From: Idiomarina sp.
GTDB taxonomy: Bacteria; Pseudomonadota; Gammaproteobacteria; Enterobacterales; Alteromonadaceae
DNA length: 64,000 nucleotides
Assembly (NCBI GenBank): GCA_022565355.1
Contig: JAIUMU010000004.1
Location: 1 to 64,000, forward strand
Direction of reading: 5' to 3'
In this document: positions 36,191 to 46,610 of the stretch, piece by piece
How the letters are laid out: every line of letters begins with the position of its first letter
How positions within the stretch are numbered: the stretch's first letter is position 1
The notes under the pieces: model-generated
Databases searched by the model: none
What the model was told of the DNA's origin: nothing
The model's input: the letters and a program-made list of their open reading frames with translations, nothing else
Position numbers and translations under genes: made by a program

Positions 36191-37357
36191 TTAATTGGCT
36201 GGGAAATAGCCACCTAGAATTGCCGGGCGGCTGGCGCCTGTAACCGAGCTAAGGTTGATTTGTTTACCCGCGCAATGCGCCCACGCTAACCACGCAAATA
36301 ACACGCCTTCAACCCAATCTGGATGAACCCCTAACGCTTCCGTAGTAAGCCACGCCATTTTCGCTGGCAGGTTACTAGCATTGGTAAGCTCTTGACAACG
36401 TTTCAGCAATTGCTTGTTTTGCGCGCCGCCGCCACATACGTAAACTTCCACCTCAGGCTGCGTAGCAAGGCCCTCAAGCTGGATAATCGCATCGGTAAGG
36501 CTGTGTGCAGTTAGTTCTAACAATGTTGCCTGCACGTTCTCTGGGGCTATTTGCGAGCGGCGCTGTAATGCTTTTGCCAGCCAATTCGCTGTGAAGTATT
36601 CGCGCCCAGTGCTTTTCGGGGCTTGGCGGTGAAAATAGGGGTCGCTAAGTAGTTCGGCAAGTAAAGGGCTATCTGCGGTTCCTTGCGCTGCCCATTCGCC
36701 ATTACGATCAAATGGCGTATGCAGGTGTTTTTGCACCCAATGATCCATCAGTGTATTGCCAGGCCCAGAATCAAAGCCAATTACCTTGGTAGCGGCACTT
36801 TCGTCGGCAACTTGGTGAGGTGGTAGGGCGGTAATATTGGCGATGCCGCCAATATTGGCAATCACCCGGTAGCGATCGCGGCTCGCAAAGAGCTGTTGGT
36901 GTAAAGCGGGCGCTAAAGGTGCACCTTCGCCACCTAAGGCAATGTCTTTCTGCCGAAATTGAGCAACCACATCAATACCTGAAAGCGCTGCAATGGTATG
37001 TGGGCAACCTAGTTGCATGCTAAATGCGGGTGTAAGCTCGGGATGGTGGCGAATTGTTTGACCATGGCTGCCAATGGCTTGAATGTCTTTGGCTTGTAAT
37101 TGATTACGGTTGAGTAACTCTTGTATGCCTGCTACTACCGCCAGTGCAAACTGGCGGTCGGCGATACCTAAATGCACAATTTCATTATTACCCGGAGTAC
37201 ACAAAAGCGCACAACGTTGTTGTAAATCAGCAGGTAGTGGCCAGTTTAGCGCATCGGTTTGTTGTACGTTACCACTGTTCGTTATGGTGGTAAGAACAAT
37301 ATCCAGCCCATCTAGGCTAGTGCCCGATAGTACGCCTATATAGTGGCCACCGTGCAT
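36191..37357 (-). CDS. anmK: anhydro-N-acetylmuramic acid kinase
   Basis: This 388-residue sugar kinase turns 1,6-anhydro-MurNAc, released by lytic transglycosylases, into MurNAc-6-phosphate. The ATP loop GVLSGTSLDGLDIVL opens the protein, with ANIGGIANIT, GFDSGPGNTLMDHW (catalytic Asp) and CGGGAQNKQLLKR following. Its start overlaps the M23 endopeptidase stop (TAATG). The product can feed the AmgK/MurU route further along if a MurNAc-6-P phosphatase is present elsewhere. Confidence 0.95.
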   Translation of the reverse strand: MHGGHYIGVLSGTSLDGLDIVLTTITNSGNVQQTDALNWPLPADLQQRCALLCTPGNNEIVHLGIADRQFALAVVAGIQELLNRNQLQAKDIQAIGSHGQTIRHHPELTPAFSMQLGCPHTIAALSGIDVVAQFRQKDIALGGEGAPLAPALHQQLFASRDRYRVIANIGGIANITALPPHQVADESAATKVIGFDSGPGNTLMDHWVQKHLHTPFDRNGEWAAQGTADSPLLAELLSDPYFHRQAPKSTGREYFTANWLAKALQRRSQIAPENVQATLLELTAHSLTDAIIQLEGLATQPEVEVYVCGGGAQNKQLLKRCQELTNASNLPAKMAWLTTEALGVHPDWVEGVLFAWLAWAHCAGKQINLSSVTGASRPAILGGYFPAN

Positions 37358-38664
37358 TAATCAGCCATCGCAACATAGAAGCGCTTACGGCCTTCGATCA
37401 TTGCCAGTTTCTCATCGGCAATTGCTCTAAAGGCTACCATTTCAGAAGCCGGTAATGATTCGGCTTCAGGCAGGTTTACCGTACGCGGATTGCGATGCAC
37501 GCCATCAACGAGGAATTCATAATGCAAGTGCGCGCCAGTTACCCGGCCGGTAGCGCCTACACGGCCTATAACTTGGCCTTGGCGCACGCGCTCGCCGTTT
37601 TGTACTTGTCGGCGGCTTAAGTGCAAGTATTTAGTAACATAGCGCTCGCCGTGCTGAATAAAAATATAATGGCCATTCAGATTATTATAATTGCTCGCAA
37701 TTACGCGGCCATCACCAGAGGCCATTACTGGCGTGCCGGTAGGGGCTACATAATCAATGCCGCGATGCGGTGCAACCCGGCCCGTTACAGGGTGCAACCT
37801 GCGCGGGTTAAACTCTGATGATACGCGGTTAAATGCTACCGGAGCACGTAAGAAAGTTTTCCGCATATTGCGGCCTTCATCGGTGTAGTAATTACCATTC
37901 TCGTGCAGAATCGCTCGAAAGGTGTCACCTTGGTTCTTGAACTCTGCCGCTACGATGCGGCCAGTGCCAACATATTCACCATCAATAAAGCGCTCTTCAT
38001 AGAGCACACTAAATTCATCACCGCGGCGAATATCGAGGGCGAAATCAACGTCCCAACCGAATAGCTCGGCAAGGCTCATAATTTGGCCTTGGGTTAAGCC
38101 AGCCTGAACTCCAGCGTTCCAGAAGTTGCTGGTAATTTCTGCCCGCGCAAAGGCAATGCGTACATCGGTAGTTTTCGCCTCCCGTGAACTGCTATAGGTA
38201 CCGTCCTCTTCGCGAACAATAACGAGAGTATCGGTTTCACTTAAGCGGAAATGCAACGCCTGCACTTGGTTATCGGCGTCTTTGGCGAAACGTAACGTAT
38301 CTCCGGGGTGAATGCGGCGCAGCAACGCTGCATCTTCAGCTTGCGTTAAATCGTGTAGTTGGCGTGCACTAAACCCTAAGCGTTGAAAAATACGCGCCAT
38401 GCTATCGCCAGAGCGAATTTCATAATCTAACCAGGTGTAATCGCCAGTGGCAGCTTGTTCAGGCGCAGAGGTTTCGCCCAAGTGCAGTTCTAAATCGTAA
38501 CGTATGCCCGGTTCGAGCGCTTCGAACTTAGCCATATCGCGAGAGGCCTGCGCTTGTTCACTGGGCCACACGAGTAATACGAGTAGCAGCAAACTTACGC
38601 TGGCGATAATAATTTGATGGCGCCTTGGTAAGCGTTGGAAAAAAGATTGAATTGGCTTCACCAT
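37357..38664 (-). CDS. M23 peptidoglycan DD-endopeptidase with LysM/OapA region
   Basis: This 435-residue MepM-like protein has one membrane segment (about 18-33), a LysM/OapA region that binds wall (about 80-126), a central domain, and an M23 peptidase with zinc ligands His300, Asp304 (HRGIDYV) and His379-x-His381 (GAHLHYEF). The metal site is complete, so it should be active and cut cross-links to allow wall growth. It is followed by anmK with overlapping codons and lies back to back with tyrS, an arrangement also found in pseudomonads. Confidence 0.92.
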   Translation of the reverse strand: MVKPIQSFFQRLPRRHQIIIASVSLLLLVLLVWPSEQAQASRDMAKFEALEPGIRYDLELHLGETSAPEQAATGDYTWLDYEIRSGDSMARIFQRLGFSARQLHDLTQAEDAALLRRIHPGDTLRFAKDADNQVQALHFRLSETDTLVIVREEDGTYSSSREAKTTDVRIAFARAEITSNFWNAGVQAGLTQGQIMSLAELFGWDVDFALDIRRGDEFSVLYEERFIDGEYVGTGRIVAAEFKNQGDTFRAILHENGNYYTDEGRNMRKTFLRAPVAFNRVSSEFNPRRLHPVTGRVAPHRGIDYVAPTGTPVMASGDGRVIASNYNNLNGHYIFIQHGERYVTKYLHLSRRQVQNGERVRQGQVIGRVGATGRVTGAHLHYEFLVDGVHRNPRTVNLPEAESLPASEMVAFRAIADEKLAMIEGRKRFYVAMAD

Positions 38665-38796
38665 GGTGTTCTGGTCCTCTGTACTTCGTTCCGGCGCGCT
38701 TATTGTGAGTTGCTTTGTACAAAAAGTAAACGCTTGCCGCGTGTATTATTCGACATCAGGGGAACGCATTTTAATTGATTGCTAGTGTCGCTTTGT

Positions 38797-38809
38797 TGCT
38801 ATCATAGCA
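38797..38809. other. short palindrome upstream of tyrS
   Basis: TGCTATCATAGCA is a perfect 6-1-6 palindrome in the 251-base gap between the M23 gene and tyrS, near plausible promoter sequence. It could be an operator, but I know no matching regulator, and short palindromes occur by chance. Confidence 0.25.
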
Positions 38810-38915
38810 TTATTCTTTAAATAAGCAGAAATTCAGCGCTTAAAAGCATCTGCTGATTCAAGTAGAATGCAGGATAACAAAAAAGTTCAGCGCATTTGAG
38901 TAAATTGGAGTAAAG

Positions 38916-40115
38916 ATGAGCAAATCGGTTGCGGAAGCCCTTGCGTTAATTACCCGCGGTGTAGATGAAGTTCTAGTAGAACAAGAGCTTAAAGATAAAT
39001 TATCAGAGAATCGCCAGCTTATTGTAAAGGCGGGGTTTGATCCAACAGCACCAGATTTACACTTAGGCCACACGGTTTTAATTAACAAACTGCGGATTTT
39101 TCAAGAACTCGGCCACAAAGTGGTGTTTTTGATTGGTGATTTCACCGGCATGATCGGTGATCCCACCGGCAAAAATGTAACCCGTAAGCCACTCAGCCGG
39201 GAAGATGTGCTCGCAAATGCGGAAACCTATAAAGAGCAGGTATTTAAAATTCTGGATGCTGAAAAAACCGAAGTGCGCTTTAACAGTGAGTGGATGAATA
39301 AGCTAGGCGCGGCGGGGATGATTAAATTAGCTTCACGGCAAACTGTTGCGCGCATGCTGGAACGGGATGATTTCAAGAAGCGCTATCAGGGCGGCCAACC
39401 CATTGCTATCCACGAGTTTATTTACCCCTTGGTACAAGGCTGGGATTCCGTAGAATTGCGGGCTGATATCGAAATGGGTGGTACTGATCAACGTTTTAAC
39501 CTATTGATGGGGCGTGAGCTGCAGAAAGAGGAAGGGCAACGGCCACAAACGGTAATTACTGTGCCGCTGCTCGAAGGCCTAGATGGCGTGCAGAAAATGT
39601 CAAAATCGCTTGGTAATTACGTAGGTATTACCGATGCCCCGAACGATATGTTCGGTAAAATTATGTCGGTTTCTGATGAGCTCATGTGGAAGTACTTCGA
39701 TTTACTCAGTTTCCGCAGCGACGAAGAACTCGCTGAACTGAAACAACAGGTTGCGGATGGTGCAAACCCGCGCGACGCGAAAGTAGCGTTGGCGAAAGAA
39801 TTAATTGCACGTTTTCATAGTGAAGCCGATGCGCAAGCTGCTGAGCAAGATTTCATTCAACGCTTCCAGAAAAATGCAATTCCAGACGAAATGCCAGAAG
39901 TTAGCTTCACGTTAACCGAAGATGAGCGCGGTTTGGCGAATGTGTTGAAAGAAGCGGGCTTAGTGGTTTCCACATCAGAAGCGATGCGCATGGTAAAACA
40001 GAACGCCGTACGAATTGATGGTGAGAAAGTAGCGGATGCACGCGTTACGTTGCCGCTAGGAACTGCGGTGTATCAAGTGGGTAAACGCAAATTTGCCCGG
40101 ATTACGCTAGCTTAG
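38916..40115 (+). CDS. tyrS: tyrosyl-tRNA synthetase, KMSKS type
   Basis: This 399-residue class I synthetase charges tRNA(Tyr). [19 protein letters not shown] carries the HIGH-type motif, and QKMSKSLGN is a full KMSKS loop, unlike the KFGKT of E. coli TyrS (424 residues). A C-terminal S4-like RNA-binding domain (about 335-395) closes it. It belongs to the second TyrRS subfamily (TyrZ-like) found in Pseudomonas and Haemophilus. TTGGAG precedes the ATG. Confidence 0.96.
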   Translation: MSKSVAEALALITRGVDEVLVEQELKDKLSENRQLIVKAGFDPTAPDLHLGHTVLINKLRIFQELGHKVVFLIGDFTGMIGDPTGKNVTRKPLSREDVLANAETYKEQVFKILDAEKTEVRFNSEWMNKLGAAGMIKLASRQTVARMLERDDFKKRYQGGQPIAIHEFIYPLVQGWDSVELRADIEMGGTDQRFNLLMGRELQKEEGQRPQTVITVPLLEGLDGVQKMSKSLGNYVGITDAPNDMFGKIMSVSDELMWKYFDLLSFRSDEELAELKQQVADGANPRDAKVALAKELIARFHSEADAQAAEQDFIQRFQKNAIPDEMPEVSFTLTEDERGLANVLKEAGLVVSTSEAMRMVKQNAVRIDGEKVADARVTLPLGTAVYQVGKRKFARITLA

Positions 40116-40145
40116 GAGCTTAAGGGCTTCAAAGCTTATATAGAA

Positions 40146-40964
40146 TCAGCGTTGCCAGCCCGGCACGCTGATTTTTTTATTACTCTCAACATCCAACAAA
40201 GTAAGCGATTCGCCCCACACACAGCCCGTATCGAGGGCAATAACATCGCTTCGTGAACTATGCCCCATTAAACTTGCCCAGTGGCCAAATACAATGCGCC
40301 AATGGCTTTGTGGCCAGGCGGCAAACCAAGGCATCAACGCGCTACTTGCAGGCAGTTCTGCCGGTGGTGATTTTTCGGTTAAATCTAATGCTAATGATTG
40401 TTTTTCCAGATAGCGCATGCGGGTGAATACATTCACGATAAACCGCCAGCGTTCAACCCCAGTTAAATCCTCATGCCACAATACCGGATGATTGCCATAC
40501 ATCTGCTCCAGAAACTGCACAAAGTTATTACTACGTAACACGAGCTCTACTTCTTGGGCATGGCCAGCGGCTTCATCAACGCTCCACTGTGGAAGGATAC
40601 CCGCATGGGTAATGAGTAGTGATTGTGTTGCATCAGCTAATAACAGTGGCTGTTTGCGCAACCATTCTACCCAGAAATCACGGCTTGTTGAGTGCAGTAG
40701 GTCTGCAGTGTTGTCTTTGGGGTTCGGCCGGCGCAGCTCGCATAACACAGCTAATGCGTGTAAATCATGATTACCAAGAACGGTTTGAAATGCTGGCCCC
40801 AAATCGGCTAAAAACTCTAGCGTAGCTTGTGCCTCTGGACCTCGGCCAATTAAATCACCTACCGCCCAAAGTTGGTCGTAACGGGGATTAAATTCAACCT
40901 TGGCCAGTAAGTTCTGCAGTGGTTGCAGGCAGCCGTGAATATCACCAACTACGTAATGGGCCAT
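40146..40964 (-). CDS. apaH: diadenosine tetraphosphatase
   Basis: This 272-residue metallophosphatase cleaves Ap4A into two ADP and can also remove Np4 caps from RNA. The metal motifs are intact: VVGDIHGCLQPL, AVGDLIGRGPEA and GNHDLHAL. It lies 3 bases after rsmA, where apaG normally stands in E. coli. It is the last gene of the lptD unit. Confidence 0.96.
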   Translation of the reverse strand: MAHYVVGDIHGCLQPLQNLLAKVEFNPRYDQLWAVGDLIGRGPEAQATLEFLADLGPAFQTVLGNHDLHALAVLCELRRPNPKDNTADLLHSTSRDFWVEWLRKQPLLLADATQSLLITHAGILPQWSVDEAAGHAQEVELVLRSNNFVQFLEQMYGNHPVLWHEDLTGVERWRFIVNVFTRMRYLEKQSLALDLTEKSPPAELPASSALMPWFAAWPQSHWRIVFGHWASLMGHSSRSDVIALDTGCVWGESLTLLDVESNKKISVPGWQR

Positions 40965-40967
40965 AGC

Positions 40968-41774
40968 TTAACTGCCACGCTCACTTAAGTAGTTCGCCAT
41001 TTTTACGATATCGGCTACGTGCAATGTTTCTGGGCGTACGGTTGGATCGATACCTAATTCCTCAAGCTCCTCAGCAGACATGAGCTCTTTCATGTTATTG
41101 CGCATGGTTTTACGGCGTTGGTGAAACGCAGTATGGCAAACATGGTTAAGCATGGCGCGATCGATTACAGGCCATGGCGATTCGCTGTAGGGCTCGAGGC
41201 GCACCACTGCAGAATCTACTTTGGGTGCAGGGTTAAAGGCTTCAGGCGGTACTTCAATCACCGGAATAACTTTACAGGCTTGTTGTATCATTACGGTTAA
41301 GCGGCCAAACGCTTTGCTACCTGGCTCGGCTGCCATACGCTCAACCACTTCTTTTTGCAGCATGAAATGCATATCGCTAATGCAATTTAAGTGGCTCAGC
41401 AAATGGAAAATTAGCGGTGTAGAAATGTTATACGGCAAGTTACCAAATACACGCAGGGGTTTACCTAGCTCTGCCGATAAGGCCGCGAAATCATATTTCA
41501 ATGCATCGGCACGGTGTACGGTAAGTTTGCCAGCAAATTCTGGAGCATTCTCTAAACGAGCCGCCAAATCACGGTCTAGCTCTACTACATGTAGATGGCC
41601 AGCGCGGTCGGCTACCGGCCGAGTAAGCGCGGCTAATCCGGGGCCAATTTCTACAATGGGATCACCCGGTTGTGGTGCAATTGCGGTAACAATTGCATCA
41701 ATAATCATCTCATCTTGTAAGAAGTTTTGGCCAAATCGTTTACGGGCGCGGTGCCCATCGAGAGCTTTACTCAT
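40968..41774 (-). CDS. rsmA: 16S rRNA dimethyladenosine transferase
   Basis: This 268-residue enzyme (KsgA) dimethylates A1518 and A1519 of 16S rRNA late in small-subunit assembly. It begins with [27 protein letters not shown] is the SAM loop and [15 protein letters not shown] holds the NLPY active site. It lies 69 bases after pdxA and 3 bases before apaH. Confidence 0.97.
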   Translation of the reverse strand: MSKALDGHRARKRFGQNFLQDEMIIDAIVTAIAPQPGDPIVEIGPGLAALTRPVADRAGHLHVVELDRDLAARLENAPEFAGKLTVHRADALKYDFAALSAELGKPLRVFGNLPYNISTPLIFHLLSHLNCISDMHFMLQKEVVERMAAEPGSKAFGRLTVMIQQACKVIPVIEVPPEAFNPAPKVDSAVVRLEPYSESPWPVIDRAMLNHVCHTAFHQRRKTMRNNMKELMSAEELEELGIDPTVRPETLHVADIVKMANYLSERGS

Positions 41775-41843
41775 GCGGTGTTGGTATTCCTAACTGATAT
41801 GTGCGAATTAATAACGATGCTAGCAGCGCTTTACGTATTTGTA

Positions 41844-42839
41844 CTAGGCATTTTCGAGTTGCTGGCTGGCCATATGAATAGCTTGCTCAAGCGCAATCTT
41901 GAAACTGCCGCTATCGGCATTACCTAATCCGGCTAAATCAAGCGCGGTACCATGGTCTACCGAGGTTCTTACGAATGGCAAGCCAAGGGTAATGTTCACA
42001 GCTGCACCAAAACCTTTATATTTTAGCACGGGAAGGCCTTGGTCGTGGTACATGGCTAACACTACGTCGGCGTTCTCTAAGTACTTTGGTTGAAAAATGG
42101 TATCTGCTGGCAATGGTTCCGAGAGATTGTAGCCATTTTGCTCACGCAAGAGGTTGAGAGTAGGGGCAATAACATCAATCTCTTCATAGCCTAAATGTCC
42201 GCCTTCGCCGGCGTGTGGATTTAAGCCACATACTAAGATGCGCGGATTATCGAGGCCGAACTTGTGCACCAAATCATGGTGTAAAATATGAATTACTTGG
42301 CTTAAGCGATCGGGAGTAATGGCTCGTGATACGCACGCAAGTGGAATGTGAGTGGTCACTAGCGCCACCCGCAAGCCCTTTGTTGCGAGCAGCATTACTA
42401 CGTCTTTGCAGTTGGCTTGCTGAGCAAAATATTCAGTGTGGCCACTGAAAGCAATACCCGCTTGGTTAATTATCCCTTTGTGTACCGGGCCGGTAACCAC
42501 TGCGGCAAACTCGCCATTAATATTGCCTTGGCTGGCACGTTGTAGGGTATCAATAACATAGGCCCCATTTGCCTCATTAAGAGTTCCTGCTACTGCAGGT
42601 ACTCGTAACGGAATGTTGCATAGTGTAAGCGTACCCGCTTGCTGAGGTTGTGGTGCTTGTTCGGGGCAATACGGCAGTAATTGCAGCGGCAAGCCGAGTT
42701 GCCTAGCACGCTCCGCTAGTAATTCTCCATCGGCACAAACAACAAGCTCAGCAGGCCAAGGCTGCTGAGCAAGTGTAATGATTAAATCTGGACCAATGCC
42801 CGCTGGTTCCCCAGGGGTTACTGCGATGCGCAAGGTCAT
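41844..42839 (-). CDS. pdxA: 4-hydroxythreonine-4-phosphate dehydrogenase
   Basis: This 331-residue enzyme of the DXP-dependent pyridoxal phosphate path oxidises 4-phospho-hydroxy-threonine. The metal His residues lie in [20 protein letters not shown] and [17 protein letters not shown]. The start abuts the surA stop with no gap. epd at 59190 encodes the first step of the same path. Confidence 0.96.
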   Translation of the reverse strand: MTLRIAVTPGEPAGIGPDLIITLAQQPWPAELVVCADGELLAERARQLGLPLQLLPYCPEQAPQPQQAGTLTLCNIPLRVPAVAGTLNEANGAYVIDTLQRASQGNINGEFAAVVTGPVHKGIINQAGIAFSGHTEYFAQQANCKDVVMLLATKGLRVALVTTHIPLACVSRAITPDRLSQVIHILHHDLVHKFGLDNPRILVCGLNPHAGEGGHLGYEEIDVIAPTLNLLREQNGYNLSEPLPADTIFQPKYLENADVVLAMYHDQGLPVLKYKGFGAAVNITLGLPFVRTSVDHGTALDLAGLGNADSGSFKIALEQAIHMASQQLENA

Positions 42840-44123
42840 TTAGGTGCGAATATCCACGAAGGCATCATCACGTAATTCCTGTAACCAAACATCAAGTTCT
42901 TCTTGGAACTTACGGCTGTACAAGATTTGTTGCGCCTGTTCCCGCAAACGTTGCTCAGTTACATCCTGTTCCCTACGCTCTAGTACCTCAACAATGTGCC
43001 AGCCATGGGTAGTACGGAATGGTTCAGAAATAACATTTAAATCCAGTTGGCGAACTTGGTCGCGGAACTCTGGTACGTACACATCGGGAGCTGCCCATTG
43101 TAGAACGCCGTTTTCTGCCGCGGAGCCAGGATCTGCTGAATGCTCACGAGCCAATTCGCCAAATGATTTCTCGCCAGCAATTACTTGCTCACGAAACTCT
43201 TTCAGCATTTGTTGGGCACGATTTTCCGATAAAATTACCGAAGGGCGAATAAGAATATGGCGTGCTAAAACTTCCTCATTGGTAGCTTGTTGCGCACCAC
43301 GTACATCTTGAATTTTCAAAATATGGTAGCCCAAGCCGCTGCGCAATAAACCGGCAACATGGCCTTTTTCTTGGTTTTCTAGTGCATTGGCAAACAAGGT
43401 TGGCATTGAATTGATGGTCATCCACCCCATATCACCACCTTCAAGCGCGTTTTGCGCACTGGAAGCGGTAATGGCGAGTTGGCCGAAATCGTCACCGGCC
43501 CGAGCTAACTCGAGCACACGCTCGGCCCGCTGGCGCGCCGCAGGCTCATCAGTTCTGCCTTCTTCATCTTGTAAACTTACCAAGATATGAGCTACGCGAT
43601 ATTCAGTGCTTTGATTGCCTTGCTGAGAAATAATATCAGCTAACAAGTTGATTTCTTGTGGGCTCATATAAATACGGCGCTGAATGCTTGCACGCTGCAC
43701 TTCCGACATCACGATTTGCTTACGAATTTCTTCGCGATATTCTGCCCAACTTGCGCCTTCGCGAGTTACTTCTTGGCGTAGCGCATCTACCGGCATGTTG
43801 TTTTCATTGGCGATACTGGCAATTGCTTGATCCAAGTAAGCATCATCAATACGAATACCCATCCGCTCCGCCATTTGCATTTGCAGCTTCTGCAAAATTA
43901 AGCGCTCTGCGGCTTGGGTTTTTAACGCGGTATCGGAAGGCATAGTGCCGCCACTGTTACGCACTTCTGTGCGCACGTTCTCGATTAGCTCGTTGAGCTC
44001 GCTTTCGAGAATAACTTGCTCATTTACCACGATAGCAACGCGGTCAAGAAGAGTTTCTGCGTACGCCATAGTGCTGGCCAGCATGGCAACAACACCAAAA
44101 GCCAAGGCTGTAATTTTTCTCAT
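42840..44123 (-). CDS. surA: periplasmic chaperone and prolyl isomerase SurA
   Basis: This 427-residue periplasmic protein has a signal peptide (1-22), an N-terminal chaperone domain (about 25-165), two parvulin domains (about 173-273 and 284-383, with YRVAHILVSLQ and LARHILIRPS) and the C-terminal helix. It guides unfolded outer-membrane proteins, including LptD encoded just upstream, to the BAM complex. It lies 11 bases after lptD and directly before pdxA. Confidence 0.97.
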   Translation of the reverse strand: MRKITALAFGVVAMLASTMAYAETLLDRVAIVVNEQVILESELNELIENVRTEVRNSGGTMPSDTALKTQAAERLILQKLQMQMAERMGIRIDDAYLDQAIASIANENNMPVDALRQEVTREGASWAEYREEIRKQIVMSEVQRASIQRRIYMSPQEINLLADIISQQGNQSTEYRVAHILVSLQDEEGRTDEPAARQRAERVLELARAGDDFGQLAITASSAQNALEGGDMGWMTINSMPTLFANALENQEKGHVAGLLRSGLGYHILKIQDVRGAQQATNEEVLARHILIRPSVILSENRAQQMLKEFREQVIAGEKSFGELAREHSADPGSAAENGVLQWAAPDVYVPEFRDQVRQLDLNVISEPFRTTHGWHIVEVLERREQDVTEQRLREQAQQILYSRKFQEELDVWLQELRDDAFVDIRT

Positions 44124-44134
44124 AAAGCTTCCAA

Positions 44135-46477
44135 TTAATTACTTAAATAAAACGGTCTACGGTACCCGAAGATCCCCTGTTGCAGCATATCCATCATGCC
44201 GCTAGCACTGTTGCTCAATCCTGTGAGTATGAATTGAACGCTAATACCATTATCAAAATCTGCTGCTGGTAACGGACCATCAGCAAAGGTTAAATCATAA
44301 TTTCTATTTACCCGCCGATACGCACTTACTCGCATCGACCAACAACAACTATCATATTGCAATCCAACCAGCGCATCCATTGTGCGGTTCGTGCGCATAT
44401 CCGAGTACCAGTGGCTTGCTACAGACCAGTTGTCGGCGAGTTTCCAAGCGGCGATTAAACCTACTTGTTCAACTTCTTCATCGGTACCTACTAAACTGCG
44501 CACTCTACGATGGTTCAACTGTATCAAGTTCCCATGATCTTTACGATACTCAACCGCAACTCTACTTTTCCGTACCGAACTAATATCGGTATCGTATTGC
44601 ATGGCTGAACTTACATACCAGCGCGTGCTAAGTTGAAAATCGAGCTCTGCCGCAACCTCTGAATTACTTGCAGTTACCCTGCTTGTTTCATCAAACAATT
44701 GGGTTTGGCTCTCATCAAGGTAAATTATCTGACCTAAGCTAAAGCGCAGAAGTTCCTCAGCGTTATCATCAAAAAAACTAGTAGTTGCACCCACGGTAAC
44801 TTGGTGGGCATCCGCAATGCGATCTAACCCAGAGAAACGGCGGGGTCTAAACAAGCTGTGATAATCATCCTGCATGAGAATGGTATCGTAAATACCGATT
44901 TGCGTTTGGTCTTGTTGCGGCACATACAAATACTGCACTTGCGGCGTTAAGGTTTGTAACCCGCGGCTACTATTAAATGGGCGCTCTAGGTGAATTCTAC
45001 CATGCCAGCGGAACTGGGGCAGGTAGCGTGTTACCGATGCTGCCCGAGTAGCATCTTCAGTTTGCTCAAAGTGCGTAAGCATGTAACTTAAATCAGCCTG
45101 CCAATCCCAAGCAGGGCGCACTACTTCATAACTTAGCGTAGGTTCCGCATGCCATCGAGTAGCGCTATCATCGGCATCGTTAGGGTTGCGAAAATGGCTG
45201 AATTCGGAAAACATTTTCAGGCGAAAATTACTCGCCAGCGCTTGATCGTGCCATAGGCTTGCCCGCGGCAAGGTGCGATAAGGCGCGCGGTAGGGGCCCA
45301 GCATTTGAAAATCTTCAAACTGAATTTGCGCGCGGGTGGCGCCACTATTGTAATCAACTTGCCCACGGCGATATAAGTGCGGATCTGCACGATTAAAGAA
45401 ATCACTACCAAAATCATTGATATAAGCACTATCACTTACTTGGGCTACATCAATGTAACCACTCCAGCGCTCATTAAAACTACTTACATTTTCAACCCGC
45501 CAGAACGAACGGCTGTTATTGTTATTACTTTCGTTATCATTGGGTAGCAGCTCGAAGGTTACATCTACTTCGTGTTGCTCACTCAGGTAGCGAACCTCAG
45601 TGTTCGCCATAATCCCGCGGCGGCTCATAAAGCGCGGGGTAAAGGTTAAATCATAGTTTTCGGCCAGATTAAGATAGTAGGGAACTTCCAGTTCCACGCC
45701 GTTGCGAGCCGAGCTGCGCACAGTAGGATATAGAAAACCTGATTTGCGCTCATCGTTTAACGGAAATGAAAAACGCGGCACATAGAGCACAGGCACATTA
45801 AAAATACGGAATTGGGCGTGGTGAGCAACACCCCAACTATCTTCCTCACCTACATCAATTTGCGCGGCTTTAATTAACCAGGCTGGGCGTTCACCAGGGC
45901 AACTAGTAAAGGTGCCATCATGCAATGAAACAACCCGTTCGCCTTCGCTAGCGTTTATATCAATGCGGCCGGCGGTGCCAAAGGCAGCGTTTGGAATTAA
46001 GTAATATTCACTATCCAAGATGCTCGCACTTTGCGATAAGCTATCGGCTGCAATATCAGCAGCGCGCACGGCAATATAGCCATCGGAATAGGTAAGCCCA
46101 CCGCTGGCACTAAATTGGTTGGTAAGTTGATCAAAACTTGCACTTTGGGTGGTTAGCCGCTGATCACCTTGCAAAAAGAATACATTGCCCCGAAACTCGG
46201 CAAATCGATTGGCTTCAATATGGGTTTCGTCGGCGCGTACTAAAATATCATCTACGGCGAACTCAGCGCCGCGTATACTTTGTTCGCGCCGCGGAATATC
46301 AGTTACCCAAGTAGGCACAACGTGGCAAGCGTTTATTTCCGGTAAAGTGGCTTGAGGCTCTGGCAGAGAATCATTATCTTGGCCAACAGCTGGCGCGCTC
46401 ATGGCTACTGCACAAGCAGCAGCAACAATGCTAAGGCGAAGCGATTTTAATGTTGTTGAGTGCGCCGTTGAAATCAT
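44135..46477 (-). CDS. lptD: LPS-assembly outer membrane protein LptD
   Basis: This protein of about 780 residues, with LptE, places lipopolysaccharide in the outer leaflet. It has a signal peptide (ending PAVGQ), an OstA/LptA-like jellyroll (about 75-190) and a large barrel. Cysteines occur at 51, near 192 and as a pair (SCCW) near 710, the same four-Cys layout that forms the two disulfides in E. coli LptD (784 residues). ATG 46477 is chosen because the signal peptide begins there; an in-frame reading to 46531 would add 18 residues. Confidence 0.95.
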   Translation of the reverse strand: MISTAHSTTLKSLRLSIVAAACAVAMSAPAVGQDNDSLPEPQATLPEINACHVVPTWVTDIPRREQSIRGAEFAVDDILVRADETHIEANRFAEFRGNVFFLQGDQRLTTQSASFDQLTNQFSASGGLTYSDGYIAVRAADIAADSLSQSASILDSEYYLIPNAAFGTAGRIDINASEGERVVSLHDGTFTSCPGERPAWLIKAAQIDVGEEDSWGVAHHAQFRIFNVPVLYVPRFSFPLNDERKSGFLYPTVRSSARNGVELEVPYYLNLAENYDLTFTPRFMSRRGIMANTEVRYLSEQHEVDVTFELLPNDNESNNNNSRSFWRVENVSSFNERWSGYIDVAQVSDSAYINDFGSDFFNRADPHLYRRGQVDYNSGATRAQIQFEDFQMLGPYRAPYRTLPRASLWHDQALASNFRLKMFSEFSHFRNPNDADDSATRWHAEPTLSYEVVRPAWDWQADLSYMLTHFEQTEDATRAASVTRYLPQFRWHGRIHLERPFNSSRGLQTLTPQVQYLYVPQQDQTQIGIYDTILMQDDYHSLFRPRRFSGLDRIADAHQVTVGATTSFFDDNAEELLRFSLGQIIYLDESQTQLFDETSRVTASNSEVAAELDFQLSTRWYVSSAMQYDTDISSVRKSRVAVEYRKDHGNLIQLNHRRVRSLVGTDEEVEQVGLIAAWKLADNWSVASHWYSDMRTNRTMDALVGLQYDSCCWSMRVSAYRRVNRNYDLTFADGPLPAADFDNGISVQFILTGLSNSASGMMDMLQQGIFGYRRPFYLSN

Positions 46478-46610
46478 GAATCCCGTTATTTCTATCTTGG
46501 TTGTTCGTGCAAGAGCAACATAATAAAGCAATTTCCTTCTGCGGGCTATTTGCTAAGATGCACAATTACTGAATTCACTATGAAAAATTGAACTGCAAAG
46601 GAAATCTCCT

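Noticed and set aside
41221-41793. A 190-codon open frame on the + strand inside rsmA
   Set aside because: It is an antisense shadow rich in Ser, Ala and Arg with no recognisable domain, while RsmA is complete.
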